From Bacteroidales bacterium (GTDB lineage: Bacteria; Bacteroidota; Bacteroidia; Bacteroidales; Dysgonomonadaceae), in the NCBI GenBank assembly GCA_012841425.1, contig DUUR01000122.1:1-18629 (forward strand): 18,629 bases of DNA, written 5' to 3'. Under the pieces are notes generated by a model. That model was not told the origin of the DNA, did no database searches, and worked only from the letters and a program-made list of their open reading frames with translations. Made by a program: the position numbers and the translations under genes. The first letter of the stretch is position 1. Every line of letters begins with the position of its first letter. Shown here piece after piece: positions 16,321-18,629 of this stretch.

Positions 16321-17159
16321 CTATTTTTCTTCTTTAGATTCTATAGCAAGGTGTTTGTTCCCATCATCAACAAGAATCTTCATTTGACTTATGGCAATCT
16401 TGTTTAACTTTTCTAGCCTCTGACTCTGCTCTAACCCATCATTAATCAAAACAGCATTTAAGCTCTCCAAATTTGACAAGCACACTAATTGAGACACGTT
16501 CGCATAATCTCTGATATTTCCAGTCTTATCTGGATTATTTTCTCGCCATGTCTTTGCTGTCATCCCAAACAAAGCCATATTAAGCACATCAGCTTCAGAT
16601 GCATAGATTGCGCTCTTTTCTTTTCCACTTAATTCTTTAGGTATGAGATTTTCTTTGATGGCATCTGTGTGGATCCGATAGTTAATCTTTGTCAAATTTC
16701 TTTTTATGTTCCAATTCAATTGACCTTGTTCTTGATCTTTAAGTCTTTGAAATTCTTTTATTAGATACAGTTTGAATTCTACCGATACCCACGATGCAAA
16801 TTCAAATGCAATATCCTTATGTGCATATGTTCCACCGTATCTTCCTGCTTTCGATATCAGACCGATCGCATTTGTTGCTTCAATCCATTTCTTGGATGTG
16901 AGTACAAAGCTGTTAAGCCCCGCTTGATTTTTAAACCCCTCGAATTCGATGGGATTAAAATCTGGGTTGTTGAGTTTTTCCCAAATACCTAAAACTCTAT
17001 GGTGTTTCTGTTTCTTAACCAGTTTTGAGTAATATAATCTGTTCTTTTCTCGTCCTTATATTTTGCGATATCGGTAATTGAAATGTAGTCTTCATTATTT
17101 ACTGTGTTGATGACAACTCCTCTTCCCTTAACATCTATTTTCTTATTCTTAGGTTTCAT
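16321..17159 (-). pseudogene. KilA-N domain gene with a one-base frameshift
   Basis: The ATG at 17159 has a good ribosome site (AAAGGAGA). The first 56 codons read MKPKNKKIDVKG, then NNEDYISITDIAKYKDEKRTDYI and NWLRNRNTIEF, a classic KilA-N domain start, and end at TAG (16989-16991). Continuing one frame over from a TTTTA run near 16991-16994 gives LGIWEKLNNPDFNPIEF, KKWIEATNAIGLISKAGRYGG and FEFASWVSVEFKLYLIKEF without a stop to 16321. Restoring one T would give about 279 residues, the normal size of stand-alone KilA-N proteins. KilA-N is a phage- and mobile-element-associated DNA-binding domain. The rest of the reading frame is undamaged, so the lesion is recent, a sequencing error, or a phase-variable tract. 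The C-terminal half has no name I can give. Confidence 0.85.
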
Positions 17160-17245
17160 AGCTATCTCCTTTCACAGTAATCTTTGAAATTATTTCTTTA
17201 TTCATTTGAACTTATAAGCAACTCTTACAGGTTCATGAATAGTTT

Positions 17246-17254
17246 ATCATATCA
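17246..17254 (-). promoter_or_regulatory. Possible extended -10 promoter for the KilA-N gene
   Basis: The minus strand reads TGATATGAT, a TGn-extended -10 with TATGAT, about 87 bases before the KilA-N start. The expected -35 position is only T-rich (TTTTTC), so strength would depend on the extended -10. A small palindrome TTCATGAA (17232-17239) follows just downstream, where a repressor could bind. The 153-bp gap between the epimerase stop and this gene holds nothing else convincing apart from the 17297-17399 repeat. Confidence 0.25.
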
Positions 17255-17296
17255 TTTTGAACTCATCGAAAAATTTGAATAGTTGACTAGATCTAC

Positions 17297-17399
17297 ATGT
17301 TGCATAATAAACTTAACTCTTGACAACTCTTATGCTACATCTTGTGGTTTTGGTCCTTTCACCATACTCACGTCGTTGCTCACTCTCCAATTCAATCAA
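17297..17399 (-). repeat. Upstream partner of the 15712-15813 direct repeat
   Basis: This stretch covers the last codons of the broken epimerase gene plus about 16 bases beyond its stop. It aligns collinearly with 15712-15813 over the whole length. The encoded residues after IELIELE (SEQRREYGERTK onward) do not look like the family's normal end. A repeat boundary here would explain the aberrant C-terminus. Confidence is limited because the comparison was by eye in AT-rich sequence. Confidence 0.4.
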
Positions 17400-18233
17400 C
17401 TCAATAGATCGCTTCAAATCTCTTATATGATAATTTGCTCCACCATATTTACTCAAAGGCAAATCATAAACCAAATTTCCGAATACCTTATTTACAGTTC
17501 CTATTCTAGACATCAGATTTATAAACGGGTTAAACACTTTTGTCATTCTTATCTTTTTACCATGCAATTCTGCAATCAATCTAACCATCTCACTGGTATT
17601 AACATACTCAGCATTTTGGGGAAAAAACAGTCCACTACTAAAATTATCTATTAGCTGTTTCACAAATTCTGATAAGTTGTCTATATAGATCATACTTCTC
17701 TTGTTCTCTATCTTCGGAAAGACTGGGGTCTTGAGAGCTAATTTTGCCAACCTTGGATAGTTGCCTTTGCACCCCTTGCCATATACCATAGGTGGTCTCA
17801 AAATTGCTATATTAAAGAATCCATCCTGAAGCTAGCTAATTAAGTTTTCAGCCTCAAGCTTAGACTTACCATATGCTGACTTAGGTCTTAAAGGTGTGCT
17901 TTTATCAATAGTGCCAGTCTCTATCCCATAAACGCTCATTGAACTTAAAAAAATAAACTGCTTAATGCCTTCAGCCTTAGACTTTTTAGCAGTTTCATAA
18001 GCTATATCTCTATTCACTTTAAAGTAAAGGTCTTTATTCTCTTTAGTCTCTTTTCTATGAGCTATCCCTGCTACATGAAAGACTACATCATACTTGGAAA
18101 AGTCTTTTTCTTTCCAGCTATCACTTGTCATATCTACTGTATCTACTGTATATTTGTCAGGCCATTGTGATAACCACTTTTCCAATGAAGTACCTATGTA
18201 GCTGTCCTTGCCCGTTATTAGGACCTTTTTCAC
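17313..18233 (-). pseudogene. NAD-dependent sugar epimerase/reductase gene broken by an in-frame TAG
   Basis: From GTG at 18233 (minus-strand GGGGTGA upstream) the product starts VKKVLITGKDSYIGTS, a Rossmann motif, with FHVAGIAH near 52-59 and the catalytic Y121-x3-K125 in SAYGKSKLEAE. Codon 134 is TAG (17832-17834). The same frame continues LQDGFFNIAILRPPMVYGKG through SMIYIDNLSEFV to 17313, giving a combined 305 residues, typical for this family. Relatives include WbpV/WreQ-type 4-reductases for UDP-QuiNAc or UDP-FucNAc and other capsule-locus epimerases, often encoded just before the initiating sugar transferase. The last 23 or so residues (SEQRREYGERT onward) look foreign to the family, so the 3' end may also be rearranged. 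Several neighbouring genes end normally in TAG, so recoding is unlikely. The N-terminal piece alone should be inactive. Confidence 0.85.
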
Positions 18234-18472
18234 CCTGTCACCCCATAATTGGTTTAAACATAGCTCCGCCATTGCCCCCTCTCTACTGAGAGCGGACATG
18301 GAAAAAACTATGTCATTATGCAAAAAGAATCTGCGCCGAAACTGCAAATCCTTTTTTAATAAATTTGTGCATTAGTAACACTTTAATATGATAGCATAAT
18401 AAAATTAAAAAACCTGTCGCTTTTTGCGTAAAATACTACTATTTTTTTTAGTAGAGTAAACCCTTTGAAAGG
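18234..18472 (-). promoter_or_regulatory. Structured leader between the phosphatase gene and the epimerase
   Basis: This 239-bp gap holds no gene. Close to the epimerase start, GCGGA (18292-18296) and TCCGC (18265-18269) form a 5-base stem. It encloses a TCTC/GAGA hairpin (18280-18291) and an unpaired run of Gs in the RNA; CAT and ATG (18259-18261, 18298-18300) could extend the base. Further up the RNA are an AT-rich tract and a possible -10 (TATGCT) with only a weak -35. The structure may be a leader signal for the polysaccharide operon. I do not recognise a known riboswitch. Confidence 0.35.
18436..18454 (-). terminator. Weak hairpin after the phosphatase gene
   Basis: CTACTA (18436-18441) and TAGTAG (18449-18454) are perfect 6-base arms around a seven-base T run (A run on the minus strand), 19 bases after the phosphatase stop. 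The minus-strand tail is TATTTTACG, a poor T-tract. It could cause partial termination before the epimerase, but the low G+C of the stem makes it weak. Confidence 0.3.
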
Positions 18473-18629
18473 CTAGCTAGGGTCTGCTGGCTCTATATAC
18501 CTATCATTTATTATTGCCTCTGGGATAGTGTGCAAAATCCTTCTTGCAGCATGGCTCCCAGCCCACTTTGTGAGCTGCCTTGCAGCCTCCTTCATATAGG
18601 GGCCTCGTCTTCGGGGAGAATGGGCATCA
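18473..18629 (-). CDS. C-terminus of a CpsB/YwqE-type tyrosine phosphatase (partial)
   Basis: Only the last 51 codons are inside the window. They begin DAHSPRRRGPYMKEAARQL, pass through HTIPEAIINDRYI and end at TAG (18473-18475). The DAHS..R.P...EA start, followed later by P..II.n..i, matches the C-terminal metal-binding DAH motif and tail of the PHP-domain phosphatases CpsB, CapC and YwqE. These dephosphorylate the capsule tyrosine kinase (CpsD/CapB) and are encoded at the front of Gram-positive capsule operons. Its position upstream of the polysaccharide genes fits that arrangement and suggests the kinase and chain-length genes lie outside to the right. The identification rests on a short segment, so it is probable rather than certain. 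Confidence 0.7.
   Translation of the reverse strand, partial: DAHSPRRRGPYMKEAARQLTKWAGSHAARRILHTIPEAIINDRYIEPADPS

Noticed and set aside
16776..16797. Similarity of the KilA-N coding segment around CCGATACCCACGA to the repeat block CCGATACTCACGA at 15781-15793
   Set aside because: The match covers only about 13 bases and does not continue collinearly, unlike the 15712-15813 and 17297-17399 pair. Within the KilA-N gene it encodes conserved residues (SWVSVEF).
17151..17208. A small frame, MNKEIISKITVKGDSYET, overlapping the KilA-N start
   Set aside because: It has no ribosome site of its own and is only 18 codons. The weak echo of the KilA-N N-terminus (KIDVKG versus KITVKG) is too short to claim duplication.
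17832..17834. TAG as a pyrrolysine or other recoded codon
   Set aside because: Other genes in the window, such as the aminotransferase, the phosphoglycosyl transferase and the phosphatase, end at TAG directly before a neighbour's ribosome site or a gap. TAG is therefore an ordinary stop here.
18473..18479. The same AGCTAGC heptamer at the phosphatase stop and at the premature stop near 17832
   Set aside because: Both arise from an AGC codon before TAG followed by C. Two occurrences of a 7-mer in different contexts are not enough to propose a site-specific element.
1..18629. CRISPR arrays, tRNA or rRNA genes, transposases and known riboswitches
   Set aside because: I looked for regular repeats, cloverleaf-like segments and DDE or serine-recombinase motifs on both strands and found none that I could support.

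Overview
The window reads as part of a Wzx/Wzy-dependent capsule or exopolysaccharide locus from an AT-rich Gram-positive of the class Clostridia. The grounds are strong AGGAGG-type ribosome sites, low G+C, the clostridial look of the prepilin and of the GalE and epimerase sequences, and a CpsB/YwqE-type phosphatase tail at the edge. I would place it near Alkaliphilus or Clostridium relatives, with low confidence at genus level. Every gene I can support lies on the minus strand, so transcription runs from high to low coordinates.

Upstream end (18629 to 15548). The C-terminus of a CpsB/YwqE-like tyrosine phosphatase enters from the edge. Next come a structured leader and a sugar-nucleotide epimerase/reductase gene interrupted by an in-frame TAG. 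A KilA-N-domain gene with a one-base frameshift and an intact small prepilin gene follow. A 365-bp stretch without a gene then holds inverted repeats and an apparent decayed copy of the epimerase 3' end.

Core operon (15547 to 393). The gene order is DegT/PglE-like aminotransferase, PglC-like phosphoglycosyl transferase, WecD-like N-acetyltransferase, three glycosyltransferases, Wzy-like polymerase, TviB/WbpO-like dehydrogenase, WbpP/TviC-like 4-epimerase, a fourth glycosyltransferase, Wzx flippase, WecC and WecB. Spacing is tight, and several ribosome sites lie inside the 3' end of the preceding gene.

Inferred pathway. A 4-amino-4,6-dideoxy sugar is made by the aminotransferase and acetylated by the GNAT. 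It is probably the sugar the phosphoglycosyl transferase loads onto undecaprenyl phosphate. Four glycosyltransferases extend it, Wzx flips the lipid-linked repeat and Wzy polymerises it. WecB and WecC supply UDP-ManNAcA. The TviB and WbpP homologues supply UDP-GlcNAcA and/or UDP-GalNAcA. The polymer is therefore probably acidic, with a repeat of about five sugars if each transferase adds one.

Downstream end (397 to 1). The locus stops abruptly against a GalE C-terminal remnant that overlaps the wecB stop codon. A hairpin and the first 19 codons of another gene follow. Broken sugar-epimerase genes at both ends suggest the cluster has been exchanged or reshuffled as a cassette. I see no CRISPR array, tRNA, rRNA or recognisable transposase.
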